Below, piece after piece: positions 24,575-32,876 of a stretch of DNA of 64,000 nucleotides. The position numbers were made by a program, and so were the translations under genes. Origin of the DNA: Nonomuraea aurantiaca (GTDB lineage Bacteria > Actinomycetota > Actinomycetes > Streptosporangiales > Streptosporangiaceae); contig NZ_JAIWNB010000034.1 of assembly GCF_020215705.1 (NCBI RefSeq), positions 1 through 64,000 on the forward strand, in the 5' to 3' direction. A model generated the notes under the pieces. That model did not search any database. It was not told the origin of the DNA and worked only from the letters and a program-made list of their open reading frames with translations. Position 1 is the stretch's first letter. Each line of letters opens with the position of its first letter.

Positions 24575-25534
24575 GTGATACCGAAGCTGTTCACCTGGCC
24601 ACCGGCCCGCTCCCCCGCCGAAGCCGTGGAGCGTGCCAGCCTGCTGCTCCTCGTCGGCGGCGCGGTGTTCGAGTTCGTCACCGGCATCCTGAACATCCAG
24701 CTCTTCTACGTCTTCCCATTCTCCTTCTACCCGGCCCACCTGTACGGGGCGTGGATCTTCCTCGCGGCCTTCGTCGTCCACGTCGCCTTCGAGCTGCCGA
24801 AGATGATCCGATCGCTGCGCTCGCGGAGCCTGCTCCATGAGCTGCGGACCAGGCTGGAAGAGACCCGGCCGGAGCCACCCGATCCCGATGGCCTGGTTCC
24901 CCCGTCTCCGGCGGAGCCCACCATGTCCCGGCGAGGCGTGCTCGCCTTCGTGGGCAGCGCCTCGCTGCTCACCCTCGGCCTGTCCGTCGGCCAGACAATA
25001 GACGGACCGCTGCGCCGCACCGCGCTACTGGCCCCGCACGGACGGGTCTACGGCCCCGGCGCCAACGACTTCCAGGTGAACAAGTCCGCCACCGCCATGG
25101 GTGTCCATCTGGCGGACACCGGCCCGGCATGGAGGCTGGAGCTGGCCGGACCGCATCCGGCGCGCCTGAGCCGCGCCGAACTGCTGGCGATGCCGCTGCA
25201 CACCTACGCGCTGCCGATCGCGTGCGTGGAGGGATGGTCCACCGAAGAGTCGTGGACGGGCGTACGGCTGGCCGATCTGGCCCGGCTGGCAGGGGTGGTG
25301 CCCGGCACGGCGGAGGTGCTCGTCGAATCCCTGCAACGCGGCGGCTCCTTCAGCCGGGCGTCGCTGAGCGCGGGTCAGGTGGCCGACCCCCGCTCCCTGG
25401 TCGCCTTGCGGGTCAACGGCGCCGATCTGTCCCTCGACCACGGCTATCCCGCCAGGATCATCGTCCCGAACGCCCCAGGCGTCCACAACACGAAATGGGT
25501 CCGCGAACTCAGCTTCCATCCGACGGCGAAATGA
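24575..25534 (+). CDS. Molybdopterin-dependent oxidoreductase, N-terminally truncated
   Basis: A 319-residue frame. It starts inside a membrane domain (two spans about residues 22-68, FVTGILNIQLFYVFPFSFYP). After a linker and an RRGVLAFVGSAS segment comes the sulfite-oxidase-like molybdopterin domain: VYGPGANDFQVNKSATAMGV, ELLAMPLHTYALPIACVEGW with the cysteine that ligates Mo, and NAPGVHNTKWVRELSFHP. Relatives have further N-terminal membrane spans. The ATG at 24575 appears only because of the toxin junction just upstream, so the product may be inactive or expressed by chance. It overlaps the next gene by four bases. Confidence 0.75.
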   Translation: MIPKLFTWPPARSPAEAVERASLLLLVGGAVFEFVTGILNIQLFYVFPFSFYPAHLYGAWIFLAAFVVHVAFELPKMIRSLRSRSLLHELRTRLEETRPEPPDPDGLVPPSPAEPTMSRRGVLAFVGSASLLTLGLSVGQTIDGPLRRTALLAPHGRVYGPGANDFQVNKSATAMGVHLADTGPAWRLELAGPHPARLSRAELLAMPLHTYALPIACVEGWSTEESWTGVRLADLARLAGVVPGTAEVLVESLQRGGSFSRASLSAGQVADPRSLVALRVNGADLSLDHGYPARIIVPNAPGVHNTKWVRELSFHPTAK

Positions 25535-26091
25535 GTGACGACATGCCTTCCCGGATCCGCAGGAGGATGGCCAGCCGCTATGGGGCCGACCCGTTGCACC
25601 TGCTGGCGCTGCTCGCCTGCTTCGCCCTGGCCGGATACGCCGCGAGTCGTGTCGTCGCCGCGGGCATCTGGATCGGCTTCCTGGTGTGGTTCGTCGGCGC
25701 CGCGATCATCCACGACCTCCTGCTGTACCCGCTGTACGCCCTCGCCGACGTCGCCGCGCAACGGCGGCCGTGGCGTCGCCGCCGGCGACCGTCCGGCACC
25801 CCCACCTGGCCGCCACCGATCAATTACCTGCGCATACCGGTCGCGCTGTCCGGTCTGCTGTTCCTCATCTGGTTCCCCCTCATCCTCCGACTGGCCGAGG
25901 GCAACTACCACCGGTCAACGGCGCTGGACGCGAGCCCGTACCTCGGCCGCTGGCTGCTGGTCACCGGCGTGCTCTTCGCCGGATCCGCACTCGCGTACGC
26001 CATCCGGCTGCGCCGACACAAGGCCGCGGCTGAGCCGCGACGGCCCCGCCTTCGCCCACCGCAAGCCCCGCGATCCTCGCCGAGTGGATGA
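25531..26091 (+). CDS. Membrane protein paired with the molybdopterin oxidoreductase
   Basis: A 186-residue protein with four membrane spans (about 25-45, 47-68, 96-116, 136-156). It starts at ATG 25531 in an ATGA overlap with the oxidoreductase stop, showing the two are translationally coupled. The loop WPPPINYLRIPVALSGLLFL is conserved-looking, and the C-terminus is Arg/Pro-rich. I do not recognise a named family; as the partner of a membrane-bound molybdoenzyme, it may be an electron-transfer or assembly subunit. Confidence 0.65.
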   Translation: MSDDMPSRIRRRMASRYGADPLHLLALLACFALAGYAASRVVAAGIWIGFLVWFVGAAIIHDLLLYPLYALADVAAQRRPWRRRRRPSGTPTWPPPINYLRIPVALSGLLFLIWFPLILRLAEGNYHRSTALDASPYLGRWLLVTGVLFAGSALAYAIRLRRHKAAAEPRRPRLRPPQAPRSSPSG

Positions 26092-26373
26092 GGCGCCCTT
26101 GAGCACCAGGCCGATCAGCGACCACGCCCTGCTGGGGGACTGCCGATCCGCGGCCCTGGTCACCTCCGACGGCTCGGTGGACTGGCTCTGCATGCCGCGC
26201 TTCGACAGCCCATCGATCTTCGCCCGGCTGCTCGACGAGAACGCCGGGCACTGGTCCATCCGGCCCACCCGGCCCACGGAGATCACCCGCAGGTATCTGG
26301 ACGACACCCTGGTGCTGGAGACCACCTTCCGTGGCCCCGACGGAACCGTGGTACTCGTGGACGCCCTCTGTCG
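26084..26373 (+). pseudogene. GH15 (trehalase/glucoamylase-like) N-terminal fragment
   Basis: From GTG 26084 the frame reads ISDHALLGDCRSAALVTSDG, SVDWLCMPRFDSPSIFARLL, AGHWSIRPT and TRRYLDDTLVLETTFRGPDG, the N-terminal beta-sandwich of a GH15 trehalase or glucoamylase. The family needs about 600 residues; here the match ends after about 95 at VDAL. The next bases belong to an unrelated ABC permease fragment. Confidence 0.85.
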
Positions 26374-26502
26374 CCCTTCGCCCCCCAGGTGCCCGGGGGC
26401 GAGGTGAGCGCCGCGCCGCTGCTCTGGTTGACCGCCGTCGCGTTGGCGCTCGTTCTGGCCGGTGTCACCGCCTTCCAGCGGCGCGACCTGGTCGGCAACT
26501 GA
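26374..26502 (+). pseudogene. ABC exporter permease, C-terminal fragment
   Basis: Forty-two codons in the frame shifted from the GH15 fragment: PFAPQVPGGEVSAAPLLWLT, then ALALVLAGVTAFQRRDLVGN and a stop. It matches the end of the intact permease at 33372 ([19 protein letters not shown] and [14 protein letters not shown]). So the end of a second, related exporter gene has been joined to the GH15 fragment. Confidence 0.8.
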
Positions 26503-26582
26503 CTCGTGGGAGTTGCCCTGCAAATGCGAGACGAAGCGCCGTCCGTCATCCCCGGGGCTCTGCCGCACAGGATGGCAGGACT

Positions 26583-28073
26583 TCAGGGGAGTATCGCGGT
26601 GAGCAACCCACCGGCCTTGCGGACATCGGCGTCCAGCGGGCGGTCGGGATCGACGGGAGGGATCGCCTCGACCAGGGCGTCGAGGAGTGCCGCGCAGCCT
26701 GGGGCCGTGGGGCGGCGGGCGCCGACGTACGCTGCCTGCCGCAGTCCCACCGCCAGCGAGCCGCAGAGCAGGTGCAGCAGGGCGGCCATGTCATAGGCGC
26801 GAAGGGCGGCCTGGGTACCGAACGGCACGACATCCTGGTTGTGCAGGTTGGTCGGCAGGCTCTGCATGCCGGCCGGAACGGCAGCGCGGCGGATCTCGGC
26901 GACGAACGCGGTCGTGGCGAGCTGTACGCCTTGCATCCCGTGTTGGCGGCCGGGCCCGGCGGCGAGCATCGGGGGGAGCCCGCCATTGCGGGCCGGGTCG
27001 ACGAGGAGGTCGAGCTGCCGCTCGGTGAGGTTGCCGAGCTGAGCGGTGACCATCGCCAGGACATCGGCGGCGAACGCGGCCGGCTGCCCGAAGAAGTTAC
27101 CGCCGTGCACCACCAGGTCGTCGTCGGGGAAGAACAGCGGGTTGTCGCTGACGCTGGACAGGTCGGCCTCGACGACACCGTCGACGTACCGCAGGGCGTC
27201 CTCGGCGGCGCCCAGCAGTTGCGGGGAGCAGCGGATGCTGTACGGCTCCTGCAGCGCACGTGTGCGGGTCGGGATGATCCCGGAAAGGGTCTTGCGCATG
27301 CCGTCGGCGACGTCGATCGCGCCGGGATGGCCATAGGCGTCGAGCAGACGCGGGTTGAGGAAGCCCGGGTCGCAGCCGAGCAGATCGACCAGCAGACAGG
27401 TGAGCGCCTGTATCGCGCGGTGGGAGGACCGGATGCTGTCCAGGGCCAGGGCGGTCGCGGCGGTGGTGAGGGAGGTGCCGTTGACGAGCGCGAGGGCATC
27501 CCGGCCGTCGAGCGTCAACGGGGTCAACCCAGCATGGCGCAGCGCCTCGGCGGCGGGCATCCGCCGGCCGTCGACAGACGCCTGTCCCCGGCCACGCAAT
27601 GCCTGGGCGGCATAGGCGAGCGGGATCAGGTCTCCGCTCGCGCCGACCGAACCGTAGCGTGGGATCACCGGAACGAACGTCGTGGCGAACATCGCGGCCA
27701 GCCCGTCGACCACGTGAGCCGACACCCCGGACAGTCCCTGGGCGAGAGACCACACGCGCACGAGAATCGCGGCGCGGCTCACGTCATGGGCCAGATCCGG
27801 CCCCTGCCCGGCACCGAGGTGGGCCAGGGTGTTGTCGCACTGGTCCGCCTCCTCGTCCCGGCCGGCGAACCCGACCAGGGCGCCGAAGCCGGTGGTCGCG
27901 CCGTAGACCGGGCGTTCCTCCTCCTTCAGCACGCCGCGCAGATGGTCACGGCCGCGCTCGACGCGGCCGCGGACGGCCTCGTCGACCACGACGGAGACCG
28001 GTGTCGCGGCGCGGTGCAGGTCGGCGGAGCGCAGCGGGGCGCTGAGGTTGATGGAGCCTTCGACGGCGGGCAT
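26583..28073 (-). CDS. Aromatic amino acid ammonia-lyase/aminomutase (MIO family)
   Basis: A 496-residue member of the HAL/PAL/TAL family. The MIO prosthetic group forms from Ala145-Ser146-Gly147 (YGSVGASGDLIPLAY). Other family marks are the catalytic Tyr57 in VYGATTGFG, LALVNGTSLTTA, SDNPLFFPDDD and the C-terminal helices. The substrate-selecting pair in the NTLAHLGAG stretch is His85-Leu86, as in Rhodobacter tyrosine ammonia-lyase (His89-Leu90), rather than Phe-Leu (PAL) or Ser-His (HAL). This points to tyrosine, giving p-coumarate, or beta-tyrosine if it is an aminomutase. It is divergent from three biosynthetic-looking genes with a 62-bp shared promoter. Confidence 0.9.
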   Translation of the reverse strand: MPAVEGSINLSAPLRSADLHRAATPVSVVVDEAVRGRVERGRDHLRGVLKEEERPVYGATTGFGALVGFAGRDEEADQCDNTLAHLGAGQGPDLAHDVSRAAILVRVWSLAQGLSGVSAHVVDGLAAMFATTFVPVIPRYGSVGASGDLIPLAYAAQALRGRGQASVDGRRMPAAEALRHAGLTPLTLDGRDALALVNGTSLTTAATALALDSIRSSHRAIQALTCLLVDLLGCDPGFLNPRLLDAYGHPGAIDVADGMRKTLSGIIPTRTRALQEPYSIRCSPQLLGAAEDALRYVDGVVEADLSSVSDNPLFFPDDDLVVHGGNFFGQPAAFAADVLAMVTAQLGNLTERQLDLLVDPARNGGLPPMLAAGPGRQHGMQGVQLATTAFVAEIRRAAVPAGMQSLPTNLHNQDVVPFGTQAALRAYDMAALLHLLCGSLAVGLRQAAYVGARRPTAPGCAALLDALVEAIPPVDPDRPLDADVRKAGGLLTAILP

Positions 28074-28093
28074 GCCTGGACCATAGGCGGTGA

Positions 28094-28115
28094 ATTCTCA
28101 GAATCCTCTGAGAAT
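28094..28115. promoter_or_regulatory. Perfect inverted repeat in the divergent promoter
   Basis: ATTCTCAGA and TCTGAGAAT flank ATCC, forming a perfect 9-bp inverted repeat within the 62 bp between the lyase and flavoprotein genes. Position and symmetry suit an operator for a dimeric repressor or activator controlling both directions. No regulator gene lies within the cassette. Confidence 0.7.
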
Positions 28116-28135
28116 CCGTCCGTAGCTTCCGGATC

Positions 28136-29689
28136 ATGGCTCATGACTATTTGATCATCGGGGCCGGACCGGCCGGGCTGCAGCTCGCCGCGCTGCTGGA
28201 ACTGGGCGGTCACGACTATGTCGTCCTGGAACGCGGAGCCGGGCCGGGTACCTTCTTCACCCGGTTCCCACGGCACCGCCAGCTGATCTCCATCAACAAG
28301 GTGCACACCGGGTATGAGGACCCGGAGTTGCGGCTGCGGATGGACTGGAACTCGTTGCTCAGCGACGATCCGGAGCTGCTGTTCACCCGGTACAGCGAGC
28401 TGTACTTCCCGCAGGCCGACGATCTCGTGCGCTACCTGTCCGACTTCGCGTCGGCGACCGGCGTCCGGGTGCACTACGACACCCACGTCTCCCGGATCAG
28501 CCGGGACGACGATGGGTTCACCGCCGTCGACCTCGGTGGACGTTCATGGCGGGGCCGGCGGCTGGTCGTGGCCACCGGCGTCTCCCAGCCGTACATCCCG
28601 CCGATCCCCGGCATCGAGGCCGCAGAACGCTACGACACGTTCGAGACCGACCCGGCGTCCTTCGTCGACCAGCGGGTCCTGGTGATCGGCAAGGGCAACT
28701 CGGGGTTCGAGACCGCCGAGGCACTCATGGACAAGGCCGCGGTCATCCACGTCGCCGGGCCGCACTCCATCAAGATGGCCTGGCAGTCGCACTTCGTCGG
28801 GCACCTACGCGCGGTCAACAACAACTTTCTCGACAGCTACCAGCTGAAGTCCCAGAACTCGGTCCTCGACGGCACGGTGGAAAGCATCGAACGCCGTGAT
28901 GACGGTCGCTTCCGGGTGATGTTCCGCTACGCCCGTACCGTGGAAGCGCTGCGCGAGCTGTTCTACGACCGGGTGATCGTGTGCACCGGTTTCCGGTTCG
29001 ACGCCTCGGCGTTCGACGACAGTTGCCGGCCGGCGCTGGTCATCAACGACCGTTTCCCCGAGCAGACGTCAGCGTATGAGTCGACCACCGTGCCCGGTCT
29101 GTACTTCGCCGGCACGCTCACCCAGCAGCGCGATTTCAAGAAGTCCACGAGCGGGTTCATCCACGGCTTCCGCTATGGGGTGCGTGCGCTCCACCGGATC
29201 CTGGCCACCCGCTACCACGGTGGGACCTGGCCTGCCAGGAAGGTCGAGCCGACCCCGGAGGCGATCAGCGACGCGATCATCGCCCGGGTCAACCGCTCTT
29301 CCGCGCTGTGGCAGCAGTTCGGCGTGCTCGGAGACGTGGTCACCGTTGAGGGCGACACCGCGCTGTACCAGGAGGAGGTCCCGGTGGCGTACGCCGCCGA
29401 CGGCGGCCTCGGCCGTGCCCGGCACACGTTCGTCGTCACCCTGGAGTACGGAAAGGATCACGACGCCGTCGACCCGTTCGACATCTCGATCCGGAGGGTC
29501 GTCGAGAACGACGTCGCCAACGCTCACGACGCGAACTACCTGCACCCGGTGGTGCGGCACTACCGAGAGGGGACGCCGACCGGCGTCCACCACCTCGCCG
29601 AGAACCTGGACAACCAGTGGAACCTGCCGGCGGTGCACCAGCAGCCCCTGGCCGTCTTCGTCAAGGAGTGCCTTGCCGACGCCGGCTGA
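28136..29689 (+). CDS. FOXRED2-like FAD-dependent oxidoreductase
   Basis: A 517-residue flavoprotein. FAD-binding motif IIGAGPAGLQ (residues 7-16); NADPH-binding motif VIGKGNSGFETAE (from 183); and the CTGF motif near 283. The N-terminal third (FFTRFPRHRQLISINKVHTG, DWNSLLSDDPELLFTRYSEL, YFPQADDLVRYL) and KKSTSGFIHGFRYGVRALHR closely follow the FOXRED2 type of two-dinucleotide-binding oxidoreductases. The last 130 residues are an extra domain. It may oxygenate or oxidise the aromatic substrate or an amine; the reaction is unknown. First gene of a tight plus-strand operon. Confidence 0.85.
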   Translation: MAHDYLIIGAGPAGLQLAALLELGGHDYVVLERGAGPGTFFTRFPRHRQLISINKVHTGYEDPELRLRMDWNSLLSDDPELLFTRYSELYFPQADDLVRYLSDFASATGVRVHYDTHVSRISRDDDGFTAVDLGGRSWRGRRLVVATGVSQPYIPPIPGIEAAERYDTFETDPASFVDQRVLVIGKGNSGFETAEALMDKAAVIHVAGPHSIKMAWQSHFVGHLRAVNNNFLDSYQLKSQNSVLDGTVESIERRDDGRFRVMFRYARTVEALRELFYDRVIVCTGFRFDASAFDDSCRPALVINDRFPEQTSAYESTTVPGLYFAGTLTQQRDFKKSTSGFIHGFRYGVRALHRILATRYHGGTWPARKVEPTPEAISDAIIARVNRSSALWQQFGVLGDVVTVEGDTALYQEEVPVAYAADGGLGRARHTFVVTLEYGKDHDAVDPFDISIRRVVENDVANAHDANYLHPVVRHYREGTPTGVHHLAENLDNQWNLPAVHQQPLAVFVKECLADAG

Positions 29690-31136
29690 ACCCTACCCGC
29701 GTTCCATCCTGGACCTCCTTGGCGCGGCCGGGGACCGATCCGTCTTCGAGCATGGTGCCCGTACCGTCACCGGCGCGCAGATGCTCGACCTCGTCCGGCG
29801 GATGGCCACCGGACTGCGCGCGGCGGCCATCGGGCCAGGGGACGGCCTCGCCATGCTGCTGGGCGTCACTGCCGAAGCGTTCGCCGCGATGATCGCCGGC
29901 TACGTCGTGGGGGCTCGGGTCGTCGGTGTGCGGCCCGGGCTGTCCGACGGCCAACTGCGCCACGTGCTCCACCAGGACGTCGCCGCGGTCGTGACCGACG
30001 CGGCCACCGGGCCGGAGCACGCTCCGCGCACCCTGACCGTCTCCGAGCTGCTGGCCGCACCCGACGAGGACGGTCCGCTGCACCTGTCCGGCCACCCGCA
30101 CGACGTCGCCCGGCTCGTCTACACCAGCGGCAGCACCGGCACACCAAAGGCATGCGCACAGACCTACGCCGCGCTGAACGCGGCGTGGACGGCCCGCCCG
30201 GCGGCGTGGCCGCCGGCGATCCGAGAACTGGCGTCCCGCCTGCGGCGCTACCTCGTATTCGGGTCGCTGAGCAGCCAAGTGATGATGGAGTACGGTGTCC
30301 TCACCCTTGCCGCGGGCGGGACCATGGTCGTCGCCGACCCGCCCGTGTTTCCCGACGCGATCACCAGACATCGGGCGTCCGCCAGCGTCATCACCGTGCC
30401 CCGCCTGTACAAACTCGTCGCCGCGCAGCGTAGCGCTCCGGCCGACCTGAGCAGCCTGCGGGCGCTCATGGTGTCCGGGTCACCGCTGGAGGCGTCCCGG
30501 CTCCGCGAAGCACTCGATGTGCTCGGCCCGATCGTGTTCCAGGGCTACGGGCAGAGCGAGACCGGCACGATCTCCATGGCCAGGCCGTCAGATGTCGCCC
30601 CTTCGGTCGGGTTCCCGCCCGACGTCATCGACGTCGTGATCCGGGACGCGGACGGCAGGCCCGTCCCGCCCGGTGTCGACGGCGAGCTGTACGTCCGCAC
30701 ACCCTCCCAGGCCATCGGGTACTGGGCCGAACCGACGCAGACCGCGGAGGTGTTCATCGACGGGTGGGTGCGTACCCGGGACCTGGGCCACTTCGACCGG
30801 GACGGGCGACTGTACCTGGCCGGGCGGACGCGGGACGTCATCATCGTCAACGCGAACCTCTACTACGCCGGTCCGATCGAGCGGGTCCTGGCCGCTTCCC
30901 CTGACATCGCGGAGGCGTACGTGATCGGCGCCCCGGACGAGGACACCGGCGAGGCGGTGCACGCATTCGTGGTACCAGTGGCGGGCCGGGCCCTCGACCT
31001 CGCCTCGCTGCGGACACTGGTCAGCGAGCGACTCGGTGACGCATGCGTACCGGCGACCATCACCGTCATCGACGAGGCGCCGACGGCGCCGAACGGCAAA
31101 CCGGACAAGCGCCTCCTGATGAGGAGCGGGTACTGA
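29673..31136 (+). CDS. Adenylate-forming ligase (ANL superfamily)
   Basis: A 487-residue acyl/aryl-AMP ligase. Core motifs: YTSGSTGTPK (150-159, P-loop), FQGYGQSETG (A5), RTRDLGHFDRDGRLYLAGR with the hinge, and the C-terminal PNGKPDKRLL with the catalytic Lys. The start is inferred to be TTG 29673, with AAGGAG upstream and a 17-bp overlap with the flavoprotein gene. Expected substrate is a carboxylic acid made by the lyase (a cinnamate or beta-tyrosine), to be loaded on CoA or another acceptor. No carrier protein or NRPS lies nearby, so CoA or an amine acceptor is favoured. Confidence 0.88.
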   Translation: MPTPAEPYPRSILDLLGAAGDRSVFEHGARTVTGAQMLDLVRRMATGLRAAAIGPGDGLAMLLGVTAEAFAAMIAGYVVGARVVGVRPGLSDGQLRHVLHQDVAAVVTDAATGPEHAPRTLTVSELLAAPDEDGPLHLSGHPHDVARLVYTSGSTGTPKACAQTYAALNAAWTARPAAWPPAIRELASRLRRYLVFGSLSSQVMMEYGVLTLAAGGTMVVADPPVFPDAITRHRASASVITVPRLYKLVAAQRSAPADLSSLRALMVSGSPLEASRLREALDVLGPIVFQGYGQSETGTISMARPSDVAPSVGFPPDVIDVVIRDADGRPVPPGVDGELYVRTPSQAIGYWAEPTQTAEVFIDGWVRTRDLGHFDRDGRLYLAGRTRDVIIVNANLYYAGPIERVLAASPDIAEAYVIGAPDEDTGEAVHAFVVPVAGRALDLASLRTLVSERLGDACVPATITVIDEAPTAPNGKPDKRLLMRSGY

Positions 31137-31137
31137 C

Positions 31138-32760
31138 GTGAGATCTGCCTCGTACGAACATCCTTTGGCGTTCTGGTCCGGCGTAACGATCACCACGGTC
31201 GGCGTGCTGTTACAGCTGCCGAGCTACTTCATGGCCCATGACATGCGCTATCACCTTGCCGGCATGCCCGTGACGACCGAGATGGCCGTCGGCATGGTCC
31301 TGCTGTTCATCGGCGTCGGCATCACCACCTACAGCCTGTTCCCGAAGTCCCGAGGCAGCCGGCCCGAGCTGAGCAAGGTGAGCATCACCCCTCTCGACGA
31401 CGCGCCGATCAGGCCCGCCCACATCGGGCTGCTCCTGGTCATGGCGGCCGCCATCACGATCGACGTGATGAAACCGACCGCCTTCGCGTTCCTCGCGCCC
31501 GGCGCCGCGGCGGAGTACGGGCTGCGCGGACCGCTGAACCCGACGGCGGACGCGCTGCCGATCGGCCTCTACCCGCTGGCCGGCATCTCCGGAACCATGA
31601 TCGGCTCGTTCATCTGGGGATGGCTGGGCGATCGCATCGGCCGACGGGCGTCCATCCTGCTGGCGGCGATCATCTTCATCGCGACGTCGACGTGCGGCAC
31701 CATGCCCGAGTTCTGGATGAACCTGATCACATGCTTCGTCATGGGTCTCGGCGTCGGCGGCATGCTGCCCCTCACCTTCGTGCTGCTCTCGGAGACGGTA
31801 CCGAGGAGACATCGCGGCTGGATGATCGTGCTCATCGGCAGCGACATCGCCGGCGCCTACATCATCGTGAGCTGGCTGGCCTCCACCTGGGCCGCGCCGG
31901 ACCAGCTCGGCTGGCGCCTGCTGTGGCTGATCGGCCTTCCCACCGGTCTCATCCTGCTGCTGCTGAACCGCTGGATCCCGGAGTCGCCGCGCTTCCTGAT
32001 CAAGCAGGGCCGCGATGAGGAGGCCCAGTCCGTCATGCGCAAATACGGCGCCACCATCGTCGAGACGCCGTCCGAGCTCGCCGTCGAGCAGAACCTGGAA
32101 CGCGGCTCCCGGCTGGCGTTCAGCAAGCCGTTCCTCGGCCTGACCGTCGTCGTCGTCCTGCTGGCCCTGAGCATCGGCACCACCCAGTACGGCTTCCAGC
32201 AGTGGATGCCGTCCAACCTCCAGCGGCTCGGCTTCTCCGAGGTGAACGCCAGCGAGATCCTCCGTAACGCCGCGATCATCGGATTCCCGTTCAGCCTGCC
32301 GATCGCGCTGCTGTACGGATTCTGGAGCAGCAAGAAGACCATCATCCTCGTGACCGCGGTGATGGGCGGCTCCCTCGCCACCTTCGCGTTGCTGGGCGAT
32401 CAGGTGGCCGCCAACCGCACTCTGCTGTACGTCCTGCTCGTTGTGCCGGTATGGGGAATCAGCATCCTGAACGCCGTGCTCGCCGCCTACACCGCGGAGA
32501 TCTATCCGACCGTGATCCGCGCCCGCACCAGCGGTCTGTCCGCTGGAGCGACCAAGGCCGGTGGCGTGCTGATCCTGGCCCTGGTGGTCACCGCCGTCGC
32601 GATCCCTTCCGTACGAGTGACCGCCGCTGTCGGCGTCATCCCGATGGCCCTGGCCATGATCGCCCTCATCGCCTTCGGCCCGGAAACCCGGCACAAGCAA
32701 CTCGAACGCATCACGGCCGAGGAGCTCATGTCGTCCTCCCGACGATCCGGCGAATTGTAG
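31138..32760 (+). CDS. MFS transporter with two extra N-terminal spans
   Basis: A 540-residue major facilitator protein. After two extra hydrophobic segments (about 12-30 and 45-68) comes a 12-span MFS core; the signature after span 2 is GWLGDRIGRRASILL and the equivalent in the second half is LSAGATKAGG-like. WIPESPRFLIKQGR is the sugar/aromatic-acid porter mark. The GTG start is one base after the ligase stop, so it belongs to the same operon. It could import the aromatic substrate or export the product. Confidence 0.87.
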   Translation: MRSASYEHPLAFWSGVTITTVGVLLQLPSYFMAHDMRYHLAGMPVTTEMAVGMVLLFIGVGITTYSLFPKSRGSRPELSKVSITPLDDAPIRPAHIGLLLVMAAAITIDVMKPTAFAFLAPGAAAEYGLRGPLNPTADALPIGLYPLAGISGTMIGSFIWGWLGDRIGRRASILLAAIIFIATSTCGTMPEFWMNLITCFVMGLGVGGMLPLTFVLLSETVPRRHRGWMIVLIGSDIAGAYIIVSWLASTWAAPDQLGWRLLWLIGLPTGLILLLLNRWIPESPRFLIKQGRDEEAQSVMRKYGATIVETPSELAVEQNLERGSRLAFSKPFLGLTVVVVLLALSIGTTQYGFQQWMPSNLQRLGFSEVNASEILRNAAIIGFPFSLPIALLYGFWSSKKTIILVTAVMGGSLATFALLGDQVAANRTLLYVLLVVPVWGISILNAVLAAYTAEIYPTVIRARTSGLSAGATKAGGVLILALVVTAVAIPSVRVTAAVGVIPMALAMIALIAFGPETRHKQLERITAEELMSSSRRSGEL

Positions 32761-32876
32761 GCAGCTCCGGGCTGGGCGATCTTGTTCGCCGGGCACGAAG
32801 CGTCATCCCCCGCACCGCAGCCTCAGACCGAACGGTAACCTTTGTGATCTACACATGAAGGGACCGATCTACGGCT

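Noticed and set aside
31210-32796. Long minus-strand frame (528 codons) opposite the MFS gene
   Set aside because: GC-rich antisense shadow: Gln/Asp/Gly-rich translation without domains, and the plus strand has a complete MFS protein.
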